In this document: positions 1 through 10,347 of the stretch, piece by piece | Layout of the letters: each line of letters begins with the position of its first letter | Position numbering within the stretch: the first letter of the stretch is position 1 | Assembly: GCF_000315625.1 (NCBI RefSeq) | Contig: NW_005434672.1 | Span: forward strand, 888,310 to 952,309 | Length of the DNA stretch: 64,000 bases | Direction of reading: 5' to 3' | Source: Guillardia theta CCMP2712 | Lineage: Eukaryota; Cryptophyceae; Pyrenomonadales; Geminigeraceae | The notes under the pieces: model-generated | Database searches by the model: none | What the model was told of the DNA's origin: nothing | The model's input: only the letters and a program-made list of their open reading frames with translations | Translations under genes and position numbers: made by a program

Positions 1-1765
1 CCACCATCTTGTCGTAGGGAGCCAGCTTCTGCTTCCGAATCCTCTCCACACGGAAGTCGTCCTCCTCGTTGGCCTTGTCGTACTGCCCACGGATGAAGTA
101 CTGGAAGGTCCCTCCCCGTGGGTTCTTCTTGGCTGCCGGCTGGGTGAGAGGAGAGGACGGGACTTGCGTCGAACTCACCTTTGACCTTTGACAACTTCTC
201 CTCCTCCGTCGGACGAGACCGGACGTTCAGCAGGCCGTTCGCCATGCCCACAGCGATCGTGCTAGGAGAAAGTGAGGGTGCCTTTGTAGACAAGGGGAGA
301 GGCTGGGAGGAGGACGGAGGACGTGGGGATTGAGAGAGCGCAGGATACGAGGATGAGAAATCTGAATCAAGATGCGAGCAAAGGAGGGACGTTGAAGAGC
401 ATGAGCGAAATATGAGAGTCGTCATGATGAAGAGAATGCGACAAGTGAAGAACAACAATGAGAGCTCGTGCTTGTGGAGCATAAACGTTCAGCTGATCTT
501 TCATGAGTGATGAAGGAGCGGGGAATGTTTGGTCGTATCACGTCAGGCTCACCTCTGATTTTGACTGAAGCCGAGCGACAAGATGGGCTGTTGGTAGTCA
601 AGACTGTAACGAACTCTGTACTCCTGCAGCACCGTGATCAAAACTTCAACCGGCCATGCATTCTTATCTCCATCATCATCATCATCATCATCTCCATCAT
701 CATCTCCATCATCATCTCCATCATCTCCATCACATTATCATTCCAACCTGTACATCGTAGACTTTCAGATGATGGTCCAGAGAACCGGAGAGGATCCTCC
801 CGCCGTTCTCATCGTACGCCAGGCAGGTGATGGGCTTGCTATGGTTCGCCATGGCATGTAGCACCCGGCCTCCTGCCAGCACGTCCCACACCTTCATCAC
901 GTTCCCCCCCGCCGTAACCATCACTCCTCCTCCCGGCAGCATCAGCACCGCTTGCACTGGCCCGCCATGATCCACCGTAAGCACGCTGGCCCCCTTCCTA
1001 CAGTCCCACAGCTTCACAGTGTGGTCGTAGGAGCCAGAAACGACTACGTCCTGTGAAGTCGGGCTGGTAGTGACGCAGCGAACGTGGTCCTTGTGTCCTT
1101 CAAGATTCATGGTCTCTTCTCCAGTCGCCACATCCCAGTACTTCACGACAGCGTCGTCCCCGCCTGAGATGCAATGGAGCCTGCCAGGTAGAGTCAGTCT
1201 CCTGACCCCGGTTTGCTGCCGCCGCCGTCCCTACTCTACCTCCTACTTCTCGTTTTTCCTTTGTTCTCGATCCAGACTACACATCCCCTCCTCACTTCCT
1301 CACTCCATGCATCCATCCCCTCTCCCTCCATCCATCCCTCCCTGATCTTCACCTGTCTCTGGAAAAGCCGCATGAATGCACCGGCTTCGAGTGGCCCTTT
1401 AGCATTCTGAGCATACCTCCTGACTCAACATCGAACACTTTCACTATGCGCTCCTCCCCCGCTGCGACGAGAAGTTTCCCGTCGTCTCTGAAGCTGGTGG
1501 TGTATACAATGTCCTTGAACCTGCTGATCGTCTTCTTCACTGCCTTCCCCCTTGACCCGTAGATCTGCACTCTGGTAGAGTTGGTGACGGCAAAATCGTA
1601 GGGGGCAGCAGGAGAGAAAGCGACGCAATGCACAGCTGCATAGGCCTTGGTGACCAGGCTCGTCTTGTATCTCCTCCAGTGTCTCTGCTCGGGCGTCGAG
1701 GCCTCTGGTGCCCGCGGCGCTCGCTGCATCTCGAGCTTCCTGAAGCCATCGCCGTGTTCCGCCAT
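1..1765 (-). CDS. UTP15: UTP15-like U3 snoRNP / small-subunit processome WD40 protein (3' end off window)
   Basis: A WD40 protein of the t-UTP part of the small-subunit processome, acting in the nucleolus in pre-18S rRNA transcription and processing. Exons I can read on the minus strand: 1765-1353, 1180-748, 623-553, 261-179 and 132-1, joined in frame by GT-AG introns. The start at 1765 (MAEHGDGF) is chosen because the family's N-terminal pattern follows: a Trp-Arg-Arg-Tyr-Lys stretch, then VAFSPAAPYDFAVT and RFKDIVYTTSFRDDGKLLVA. Later exons carry VSGSYDHTVKLWD, VTAGGNVMKVWD and LSGSLDHHLKVYD, all typical WD40 strands. The exon at 132-1 gives the basic GGTFQYFIRG segment that follows the propeller in this family. 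The C-terminal UTP15 domain lies beyond the left edge. Family recognition is by eye; I am confident of it. Confidence 0.88.
624..747 (-). repeat. CAT/CATCTC microsatellite inside a UTP15 intron
   Basis: On the plus strand, positions about 670-732 are CAT triplets interrupted by CTC in a regular CATCATCATCTC pattern. The tract fills part of the intron between the exons ending at 748 and starting at 623. It also produces the Ser/Ile-rich spurious reading frames seen there. Confidence 0.85.
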
Positions 1766-2354
1766 TTCGCCCGCACGTGAAGAACTCGAACGGTACCACA
1801 TCCCCGCTCCAGCCAGGTGGCCCCGCCGATAAAGGGGTCTAGTACCGGTATTTTTCCCGTAGAGACAGAGGGTGTGTGAATGGGGAGGGGGTGGGTAAGT
1901 TTGCAGGAAATCGCAATGGCAGCCAGGCCGCCACCAGGTTTAAGGATGATTAAAGCAAAAAGCGCGATGATGACAATTGTCAAAACCTCACAGTCTATCA
2001 GGGAAATGTGAGTTCTATCTCATGATATCAATGGTTCGGATGTCACTATCGCGCTTTTTAATATTTTCTACTTTTCGTATTCCTTTTTGCCGACTTGCAA
2101 CCAGCAATGTCACGTAATCCCCGAAACCCTGGCATGTTACCTCCGAGTCCCCCATCCCATTGTGCTGATCTAGTATGTATTTGTCTTCTCTTGTTCTTAT
2201 GTGTGTTGTTTTCAGCTTACCCGTCATTATACGATCCATTCCGTACGTTGAAAGTGTCCCGTTCGCGCAGTCGGCTGAGGACAATTCGTTTTTTCGAATG
2301 CTCGTACACAAAGGGCAGGTCAGGGTCCACTTTTTTGCATAACTCTGTGCAAGC
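1766..2354. other. Intergenic gap between UTP15 5' end and the zinc-finger-like gene
   Basis: The two flanking genes are both on the minus strand, so this stretch must hold the UTP15 promoter and the 3' end of its upstream neighbour. I see no convincing coding frame and no clear TATA element. The 1970-2080 part is AT-rich. Confidence 0.4.
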
Positions 2355-3949
2355 CTAATTGAATTTTCTCAAGAAATCTTTCTTGTTCAGATGGCCGATC
2401 AGTGACCACAGATTCTCCACGCTATACGTGCAAAGAGTCCGTGCATTGAAGTCATAGTCTCCGTCTCCAAGCATATGATTCTTTCTTACCACGTACTGCT
2501 GTACTTGAGGGTGAGTATCTGACTTCATTGGATGTATTTCTTCTGGTGTCTGACCTCGCCACAGCGTTGTTGCTTGTCATTTTTGCAACATACTTGTCAT
2601 GAATTTTCTTGTAATCTTGTTCAGTCGTTGCTTTCTTTTCATTGGTTTTCTCCAAGTCTTCGTTTAACAAGCCTATGACTCGTTCCAAAAATGGATGCGG
2701 CTGTCGTTCCTTCCAAACAAAGCAGTGCCAAACGTTCCTTTTGCAGGGCAAGCCGTTCGGTCAAATCCGTCTTTTTTTCAGTGATATCGCCCAAATCTGC
2801 GTCGCAATCTTCGAATTCTTTACAAATCCCAGCATTAATAATCGTTACATTGATTTTCTCGAAGTATTTGCAGCCTGCAGAACATGTCTTTCAATCTTTG
2901 TGTGTTTTTGAAAGCAAAGATATCGTCACTAGCAAACATCACCAATTCAGAAACCTCTGGCAATCCAGCAGCTTGTAAAATTGAAACTGCTCTTTCGAAA
3001 TTACATATGGCAGAGAATTCATGCTCTGAATTTTTCTTTTGTGCTTGATACAGAGAATCATGCTCACTCAGAATCCCTCGGATAATTTCACATCGGGTGT
3101 TGCCATCAAGGGTTCTGAACGTTTCACAAACTGTCTGAATGAATAGCTTGGAGTCTGCCTTGGTATGCTTCTTTGGAGGACTTGGATCAACATGTTCATC
3201 CGACAATCTTGCATACCTGCAGAATGATCACACTACTGGTAGGGCAAGAAAGCAACATCTCAGACTTACCGCAAGAAGTAATCGTGAATCGTGGATTGCA
3301 ACGAATTCAAGTCTTCGAAATGTAAGGTAGACCAATGTACGATTCGGGAAAAAAGAGTTCAGTGCTTCTTGTGCATGTTTTCAACTTGTGTACGAAGTCG
3401 ATTCAAACGTTCTTACATTGCAGTTGGTCCTGCATGTAGGTTTCTAGATGATTGTTTTTCGAAAACCTTCGTGTCATAGTAGAGCAAACATCTCGCAAAT
3501 CCTTCTGGTGCACGTTCGTAAACATCTCCAAGGGCTTTTAGCTTGCGTTGCACTTCAAATAAAGATACAGAATGAATACTTAACTTCACAGATGTTGAGT
3601 CGCTGAAGAGAGAAGATTGTTGTCTTCACACTCCAAAGATAAAGTTGCTGATCCTGACATTGCAAGAAATCCAAAAGCTTGAAAAAAATGGTATCATCCC
3701 ACTTCGAGTGTTGAAGATACGCTTGTTATTACATCCAATCTGTTGGGTTTTGAGTGATTGTACACACGTTGTGCATACAGGCACACCTTGCCACTTTCGA
3801 ACGCTGCTCTTCTCCCTTTGTTTGTGGCATGATTGGCATGTTTTTGTCTTCCACGCCTTCGGCTTGCCCATGGTAAGGGGGATCACAGGTTTGCCCGCCA
3901 AAGATCGGATTGGAATTTTGTCATGATTCCCTGCCATGGCATGCATCAC
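2355..3949 (-). pseudogene. Unrecognised multi-exon gene with CxxC zinc finger and coiled coil, possibly decayed
   Basis: I do not recognise the family. Reading minus, the N-terminal part (from 3949 or the Met at 3934) has two CxxC pairs, CQSCHKQ and CTTCVQ, 16-20 residues apart, which suggests a small zinc ribbon. Open frames then continue through about 3600-3300 (segment LFEVQRKLKALGDVYERAP). A clear 5' splice site follows at about 3269 (GTAAGT) with its acceptor near 3219, leading into 3218-2945. A 55-nt intron restores a coiled-coil segment (ITEKKTDLTERLALQKERLA), and a last open stretch ends in TAG at 2355 (VENLWSLIGHLNKKDFLRKF). In-frame stops near 3420 and 3350 and some unresolved junctions mean it may be a pseudogene or carry introns I could not place. 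A domesticated or dying mobile-element gene is possible but not shown. Confidence 0.4.
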
Positions 3950-4815
3950 CCCCTAAAAACACTGCCATAGTGCCCCACACACACTGCATGGAGCGAAGGG
4001 GGAGGGGTATTTAACTAATTGTTTGTACGGCTTAATTCTCAAACCAGGGGTTGGCCCGTCTGTCAATTCGAACATAGTACGGTAGTTCAAAGGCTACCCC
4101 CGTGCTGGTGTGCCGCCGCCGGTCACCTCGGAAGCCAGCTCGGAAGCCTTCTGGGCGCGGCCCGTGGCCCAGGTGCCGGACTTGAACCGTCAGCCTGGCA
4201 GTGCCACCGTACCGTGGCACAGACGGTCGGACCCGGGCGATCGGATGATGACGGGCGGCGGCTGTCCGTCCGATCATCTCAGTGTCACTGACTAGCGGCT
4301 GCAGTATTGAAAGCAGTGCTCAGCGGGATGGCCCAAGTTGTGGTTACTGTGACAACGCCAAAATTTGCAAGCCACTCCGCATGTCCTGCTTCGCTCTCTG
4401 CTTGAAGCGATGTTTGGGTTTGGTTGAGGTCTTGAGCAAAACGTCTTGAGCCTTTGCAACCCAGTGGCCCTAACGAGACGCTTGTGATGATCGGTGGCAT
4501 CAAGTGAGATGAAGACGTCAGGAGGAACTACCGCACGCCCGCTGATCGTCGTCAGCTCATATGCCATCGTTCCTTCTCTGAGACCCGGCAGGGAACACAA
4601 ATCATCACCAGGATCGCGTCCTTCAAAAGGCGCCGGGCACGCACCTGTGGAAGGAGGAGATATGAGGGTTTTTGACATGCGTAAGTCTGTGGAGATGACG
4701 TATTGTCAGAGTTGGTATTGGGGATGTATTTATTCCAGGCACTCTATCACATGATGCTGGGGAGGCATCCGGGGGTCGCGGATCCCCTCCTCCTTTCCTC
4801 ATCGATCTCTCGGCA
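3950..4815. other. Gene-poor stretch with a GC-rich block
   Basis: No reading frame here looks like a real gene. Positions 4095-4270 are strongly GC-rich compared with their flanks. Within them the minus strand at 4188-4178 reads GGTTCAAGTCC, which fits a pol III B box, but I could not fold a tRNA around it. At 4729-4734 the minus strand reads AATAAA, 82 nt downstream of the stop of the following minus-strand gene, a possible poly(A) signal for it. Confidence 0.4.
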
Positions 4816-5883
4816 CTATCCTTGCAGTCCGGAGTTCATTGCAACTACTTGAGCGTCGCGTGTCCACCCGTACGGTGTAAGTATAAAATCGTCTTCCACA
4901 TGATTCACTCTGAACTTGTAGAGATTCTCCTTTGGAACGACAAACACAACCTCCACCTTCCAAGTCCCCCCTTGCTCAATGCCCAAAGATTGCAGACAAT
5001 CATACATGAACCGCAATTTAAGGTCATGGGTCTCTGCAATCGTTGCCTGTATGAAGCGCACCAACTTGTCATTCGAGTCCACAATCACTGCATCACAGCC
5101 CCCCTGATTCCATTTCAACGGCTTCAGGCACAACCTTGCTGCCCCTTGCTTCAGAGCCTTCTCGACTTCCCTTCCTTCAAGAGGTATTACGCCACACCTT
5201 TGCCATTCGTCGTGCTTCTCTGACTCGGCTTGATTCTCTGACCTGAGGGTGACCTCCAGCCCTGGCTCTCGTCCTATCCGAGCAAAGAACAGCATCTCAA
5301 ACAAAATCCCCCGAAGAGACGGATTCCTAGTCATGTCAGGGAGCTGCTCAATCTTCCTCACAAACGATTCTCCGAGCTTCTCTGCTAGCTCCCTGGCAAC
5401 AAACCTACTGATAAAAGTCCAGTACACCTGGTTTCCGATTCGATACTTCCCATGCAGCCGATTGACAAACCGCTTTGAACGGTCGCCCGCGTTCATTTCA
5501 AAGAGCGTCTCGTAATTAGAGACAGAGTTCATCGCTGCACAGAGATCTTGGATAGCTTGATCTGTCGTACATTCGAACATATGGCGACATGAGCCTCCAA
5601 CAATCTGATACTTTGACTCGACATCTCTCGACCTTGTCTCCTCCGAGCCTTCTTCCGCATCCAAGCTCCATTCCATTACACCAGCCACACTCTTGTAGAA
5701 TATTTCGTACTTAATGGCCTCCAGGTACTCCTCCAGTGTCCACGAGTACACCATCAACTCCTCTACCTTTTCCATTCTATCTAGCTCAATCTTTTTCTTT
5801 TCTCGAGAACTCATCGACGTCGTGATCACAACCCGCCGGTTTTCCCAGTCATTGTGAAGCCAATACATGCATTCACTGAGCAT
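4816..5883 (-). CDS. Crinkler/RHS-type P-loop NTPase + PD-(D/E)XK-like nuclease, N-terminally truncated or with a missing 5' exon
   Basis: A 355-residue frame resembling the C-terminal part of crinkler (CRN) / retrotransposon-hot-spot proteins, which join a STAND-like NTPase to a restriction-endonuclease-fold domain. Residues about 1-150 look like the end of the NTPase: VVITTSMSSREKKKIEL as a sensor-like strand, then WTLEEYLEAI and VGGSCRHMFE. Residues about 200-340 look like the nuclease: helix RGILFEMLFFARIG (Glu), strand GGCDAVIVD (Asp), then VRFIQATIAETHDLK, where the family often has Q-x-T in place of E-x-K. The Walker A half is absent. The frame stays open 5' of the Met up to an acceptor-like TACAG at about 5942, so an upstream exon may have existed, but only low-complexity DNA lies beyond it. 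Family assignment rests on pattern only. Confidence 0.6.
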   Translation of the reverse strand: MLSECMYWLHNDWENRRVVITTSMSSREKKKIELDRMEKVEELMVYSWTLEEYLEAIKYEIFYKSVAGVMEWSLDAEEGSEETRSRDVESKYQIVGGSCRHMFECTTDQAIQDLCAAMNSVSNYETLFEMNAGDRSKRFVNRLHGKYRIGNQVYWTFISRFVARELAEKLGESFVRKIEQLPDMTRNPSLRGILFEMLFFARIGREPGLEVTLRSENQAESEKHDEWQRCGVIPLEGREVEKALKQGAARLCLKPLKWNQGGCDAVIVDSNDKLVRFIQATIAETHDLKLRFMYDCLQSLGIEQGGTWKVEVVFVVPKENLYKFRVNHVEDDFILTPYGWTRDAQVVAMNSGLQG

Positions 5884-5889
5884 CAGATC

Positions 5890-6600
5890 ATGTACATCTA
5901 GTGGGTTGACAGAGGAAGTATATATGCAAGGGGATGCAAATACCTGTAGTGAAGGTAGCTTAGGGAAAAGGGTGGGTTGTCAAGATTGGAATTCCATTAT
6001 AGTGGGTGGGGTGGGAAATTGAAGGTACGGTCACATCGGTTGGGTGTAGTGAGGGAGATAAGGGGGGTGGGTCAAACAATTTGTCACTCTGGGGGGTAGG
6101 GGGTTCTGGTCTCTCGTACTGTATGTTTGAGGTGGTCTCTGTACCCTATGTTTTATTATCCATTTCTGGGGTGATTGGGTACTTGAAAAACACATTGGAA
6201 GGGGTCCATCCCTCGGCATCGAATTCAGAGGGTAGAAAAAGGAAGGGGTGCTGTGGGTTCCCCAGAGTCGAAGGAAGGGGTACTGCAGGGTATCTAAAGG
6301 AAGGGCGAAATACGGAAAGGGGGGTAGCTTGCTTGCATCAAATTCAGGGGTACTAGGCTGTAGGGAGGCTCACTGGTAGGGTGGATGCATTGGGGACCAC
6401 GGGGTTGGAAAGTTACTTCCCGGGTGTGCTCTGCTCTGGGTAGGTGATTTGGGATGATGAAGTATAGGATGATGGGGGTGCTTGAGACACCACGAGTATG
6501 GATAAGAGTTCTTGAATAGGTCAGTGGCAAAAAGGGTGGGGTGGTATCATCACAAGGGGTAATCAGTGATGGTAGGGTGGTATCGGTTGAGTAAACAGGG
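5890..6600 (+). repeat. G-rich, strand-asymmetric low-complexity tract
   Basis: The plus strand carries many runs of three to six G (for example near 6001-6021, 6062-6070 and 6091-6106) and recurring GGGGTA/GGGTA words, while C is scarce. No coding frame is credible on either strand. It separates the crinkler remnant from the sterol methyltransferase gene. It could be a decayed minisatellite; the runs are dense enough to allow G-quadruplexes. Confidence 0.6.
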
Positions 6601-6631
6601 AAGGGCCCCACGCGCCTCTCCCGCCGTCGTC

Positions 6632-8298
6632 ATGTTCATGCAGGCATGCACTGCCGCCGCCGGCGCTGCTGGCTTCTATCTTATGGCCTCAGGCAAAGCC
6701 CCGACGTCACTTTCGACCATTCTTGACCAGCCTATGGACGTCAAGGTCGCTACTGGAGTCGCAAGCTCGTGTGGATTGCTCTTGTCCGCTCGTTTGGTAG
6801 AATACATCTTCTACAAAGACGACCAGGTTGGCAAAGGTCCTTTCTCTCAGACCTTGGAGTTCATGGCAGCTTCCCTCATGAAGACCATTTCTAGCAAGAT
6901 TGTCGTGAACAAGTGGATCGATGAATACAACGATCTCCACAAGGGCGAGGAGCCGGACGCTCGCAACGTCGCATATGCGAAGCTTGTGAACGCCTACTAT
7001 GAGCTTTCTACGCTCTTCTACGAAGTTGGATGGGGAACTTCCTTCCACTTCTCATACAGAATGGCGGGAGAGTCATTCTCTGAGGGCATGCGCCGCCACG
7101 AGTATTATTTGACCAGCTTTCTCGGAGGCCTCAAGCCAGGTTCCAAGGTCAACATCGTTCGTGGGCCTGTGAGTGCTTTTGACGAGGATTGCTGCAGGTG
7201 CTTGATGTCGGATGCGGCATCGGTGGACCTCTTCGTAGCATTACCCGATTCACTGGATGGGACATTACCGGCATCACCATCAACGAGTACCAGGTTAACC
7301 GCTGCAACCAGCTCGCGGCAAGGCAGGGGCTCAGTGGCCAATGCCGCGCTATCCTCGGAGACTTCCTGGCCATCCCTGCTGCAAACAATTCTTTTGATGG
7401 TATGCCTGCAGATTTGTTTGTTCTGTTGTAATTTGCTTTAGGTGTTTATGCTATTGAGGCCACTTGCCACGCCCCCGATCGCCGCAAGGTGAGATAACAT
7501 TTCCGATGAAGTCTCAATATCTTAGTTCATCCTCAGGTGTACTCCGAAGTTTTCCGTGTTCTTAAGCCTGGTGGCTACTTTGCATGCTACGAATGGTATC
7601 TATTTCACGCTAATGTTAAAAAAATTGATCTTTTCGAAGGTGTTTGACGAACAAGTATGATAAAAACAACCAGTACCACAGATGGATCAAGAAGAAGGTT
7701 ATTGTTGTCGCATGCCTTAAAGCATTGGTTGAATGATTGTGCAGATCGAGGAAGGTGACGCTCTTCCTGATATGGCTTACACACATGAAATCGATGATGC
7801 TATGAGAAGCTCTGGGTATGAAGAACAAATACGTTTCCAATAGGGTTGACTTATTGGCAGGTTTGATATTCTTCATACACGTGACATGAGCTTGGACCCC
7901 AACCAGAAGTTTCCATGGTACGCTCTCGTGCCGTTGCTGATCACGGAAAGCCTGACTTGAATTGATTTAGGTACCATCCCCTTCTTCCCAGCTGGAACCC
8001 CTTCGTTCAGAGATTTCAGTTCAATCCTGTTGGACTGTTTCTAACCACCTGGGGTTTGCGCTTGTTGGAGGTGTGCAGTTTTCCAGCTCAAACGATCGAA
8101 TTTTGATGGCTTTGTCCAGTTTTTGTGGCTCGCCCCTAAAGGAACCTCTAAGATCCAGACCATGCTTCAGCAGGGTGGAATCGGCTGTGTGAAGGTAATT
8201 TTACCTTAAATTTTAGGCAGCCATTGATGTTGTTTCAGGGTGGTCAGAACGAGATCTTCACCCCCATGTACCTCGTTGTCTGCAGGAAGCCACTCTAG
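6632..8298 (+). CDS. ERG6: Sterol 24-C-methyltransferase (SAM-dependent), 10 exons
   Basis: Transfers a methyl group from S-adenosylmethionine to C-24 of the sterol side chain, at the ER membrane. Exons: 6632-7147, 7198-7399, 7442-7488, 7537-7595, 7640-7697, 7745-7815, 7861-7917, 7971-8070, 8120-8194 and 8239-8298, joined in frame by introns of about 41-53 nt. The start at 6632 gives a hydrophobic N-terminus that probably anchors the enzyme. Family signatures in order: YEVGWGTSFHFS, the SAM motif LDVGCGIGGP split from its Val by the first intron, TGITINEYQVNR, IEATCHAPDR, VLKPGGYFACYEWC and GDALPDM, ending with FTPMYLVVCRKPL and TAG. A better-looking GTGAGT donor at 7169 would leave a 29-nt intron and insert residues before the SAM motif, so I chose 7148. 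AATAAA at 8456-8461 may be the poly(A) signal. Confidence 0.93.
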
Positions 8299-8722
8299 AT
8301 TGAATCGTGATGTGGAATTCTTTGGTGAATATGTTATTCGGAAGATATCGTGTCGAGATTCTCTCCAAGCAAGTCTTTTGTGAGAATGATGATTGGCTAG
8401 TGAAAGTCTGTCATTTTGCTGGGTTCTCTTCTACGTATAGAATTTTTAACCAGTCAATAAATGTGATAGCATACATGAGGATCTGTTCCGTACAGTGGGT
8501 TCGAACTTGTCTGCAGGTGTCAATCAAGGAGAGTATCGTTATGGTTGTTTCGGCCTTGCTCCGCTCTGCGACTGCCTCACACCAGTAAGAGTTGTTTGCA
8601 TAGGACAACGCTGCCTGCACGTGCGTTGGCTCCATTTTTGTCGGACTGGACGCCCGAGCCAGGGGGCAAGGCAGGGAAGGGGGAGAGCCAGGGGGAGCGT
8701 GAGGGGAGTCCGAGGGCTGAAG
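8299..8722. other. Intergenic gap between ERG6 and DUS genes
   Basis: Holds the 3' end of the sterol methyltransferase gene (poly(A)-like AATAAA at 8456-8461) and the upstream region of the next gene. Positions 8660-8715 are purine-rich and stay open in frame with the DUS start, so a longer N-terminus cannot be excluded. Confidence 0.4.
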
Positions 8723-10347
8723 ATGAATCTTGGCTTCCCGATCCTGCTGTGTGCGGCTCCCATGGTGGGTCAGAGTGACATCGCGTTCAGGTAGTTCACA
8801 CAGGATCTTGTCCCTTCCTGGCTGACTCACTGGTGGGCTCAAGGATTCTCACCCGGCGGTGGGGCGCCTCTTTGGCGTACAGCGAGATGCTCTTCAGCGA
8901 GCGGATCGTGGAAGAAGAAGAGTGAGTAGCGTGCCGATCGTCCTATTTTCTCTGGTGCCTCGAACCCTTGACGTCTTCCAGTTACTTAGCAGAGAAGCTT
9001 CAGAGTTGCATGGAGGACCGGCCACTCATCGTTCAAATATGCGGTAACGACCCATCGATCATGGCGAGAGCAGCCTGCTTGATTGAAGACTTCTGCAACA
9101 ACAAGAGCCATGGCGTAGATGCAATCGACATCAATCTTGGTTGTCCTCAGAAAAGGTTAGAGATCGACACAGGAAATGAGCTCAAATGAAATGGCTTGTC
9201 TTTCACAGAGCCGCAGAGGGGCACTATGGCTCTTATCTTCTAGAAAAGGTTTCATCCAATGCTGTTGTTCGCTGAGTGTAGTGCTTTGACATGTGAATTC
9301 CCAGAAAGATTGGAAGCTCGTACAGGAAATCGTTGAATCTATGAGCAAGAGTGTAAATATCCCGATATCATGTAAAATTCGCCTTCTACAGGTATCTTTT
9401 TTTTGACAGCATGCTTCGAGTCCACTTTCTCACCTTTGTGCAGACTGAAAGTCAGACGGTAGAGTTTGCAAAGCTCTTGGAAGCCGCTGGCTGCTCCCTT
9501 CTAGCTGTGCATGGCAGGCAGCGGGTAGGATAGACCATTGTTGCTGCTCTGCTGACTGAACCAACTCCTTGCTCGCTCGCCGACCAGGGATCACAGAGAC
9601 ATGGCAGGAAGGGACCTGCTGATCTTGATCAGATCGCGGCAGTGAAGAGAGCATTGACTATTCCAGTGATAGGTGATGGACGGGAATGGGTGCAGCACGC
9701 TCCTCCTTGACCGCTTATGACAGCCAACGGAAACGTGAGATCGCCGGAAGACATCTGGATCAATCTAGAGAAGACGAGAGCAGATGGGATAATGAGCGCA
9801 GAAGGACTGCTAGCCAACCCTGCTATCTTCAAGGTGCACGAATGGTATCGGAGTGCTGAACTGATGCGCAAGCGCTAGCAAGCTCTCCTCCTCCGCGAAG
9901 GGAAAGATTACCAAGGAAATCCTCTACGGCAGGTCTGATGAGGAGCATTCTGATTCTTGTTGAGACCTCTCAAGGTGGCTCTGGAATACCTTGACCTGGC
10001 GGAGGAATGGAAAGTTCCCATGGACGTCCAGGAACAGCATGTCTCCCATGTGAGCTCCCAGCCGTATCCTCCTGAGTCCTCGTGATCTTGTTGACCTGCA
10101 AGATTCTTGGCCTTTCTTCAGCCACTGGCGGAGCTTCCTGGCAGCACGTGCTTGTTTGTGGAAGTGGGTGCCGGACTGACCACTGTTGAAGAGGAAGACA
10201 GCCGCGGAGAGGACGAAGGACCTTTCGCTGGAAAGCAAGCAGGGAGAGGCGGAGGAGGAGGAGGAGGAGGAGGCTTCCCGCCCTCGGAGGCTCTGGCAGG
10301 TGAAGCAGAGGCTTCATGCGTGCAAGGACACGGAAGACTTGAGGTGA
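8723..10347 (+). CDS. DUS1: tRNA-dihydrouridine synthase, DUS1 type (C-terminal exons uncertain)
   Basis: An FMN-dependent enzyme that reduces uridine to dihydrouridine in the D-loop of tRNA, probably positions 16/17 by its likeness to DUS1. Exons: 8723-8790, 8844-8921, 8982-9155, 9209-9248, 9305-9391, 9444-9524, 9588-9672, 9724-9833, 9879-9932 and 9975-10049, all joining in frame. Motifs: [14 protein letters not shown] (flavin site), [13 protein letters not shown] with the catalytic Cys, the SCKIR strand, [19 protein letters not shown] and [15 protein letters not shown]. After 10049 the 3' part is unclear. A Glu-rich frame (seven GAG codons near 10251-10271, then [16 protein letters not shown]) runs to a TGA at 10345-10347, but its link to exon 10 needs a splice I could not fix. 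The start is the first Met before the flavin motif; family members usually have about 20 more residues there. Confidence 0.85.

Noticed and set aside
507-861. Short plus-strand frames rich in Ile or Ser
   Set aside because: They are translations of the CAT/CATCTC microsatellite inside a UTP15 intron.
4165-4250. Possible tRNA gene on the minus strand around the GGTTCAAGTCC word
   Set aside because: The T-arm stem has a mismatch and no matching acceptor, D-arm or anticodon stem could be drawn around it.
6566-6631. Longer N-terminus for ERG6 from the Met at 6566
   Set aside because: The extra residues come from the G-rich tract and do not look like protein. The Met at 6632 starts the hydrophobic N-terminus.
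7169-7197. Better-looking GTGAGT donor in ERG6
   Set aside because: It would make a 29-nt intron and insert seven residues between PGSK and the SAM-binding motif; the donor at 7148 restores the family sequence.
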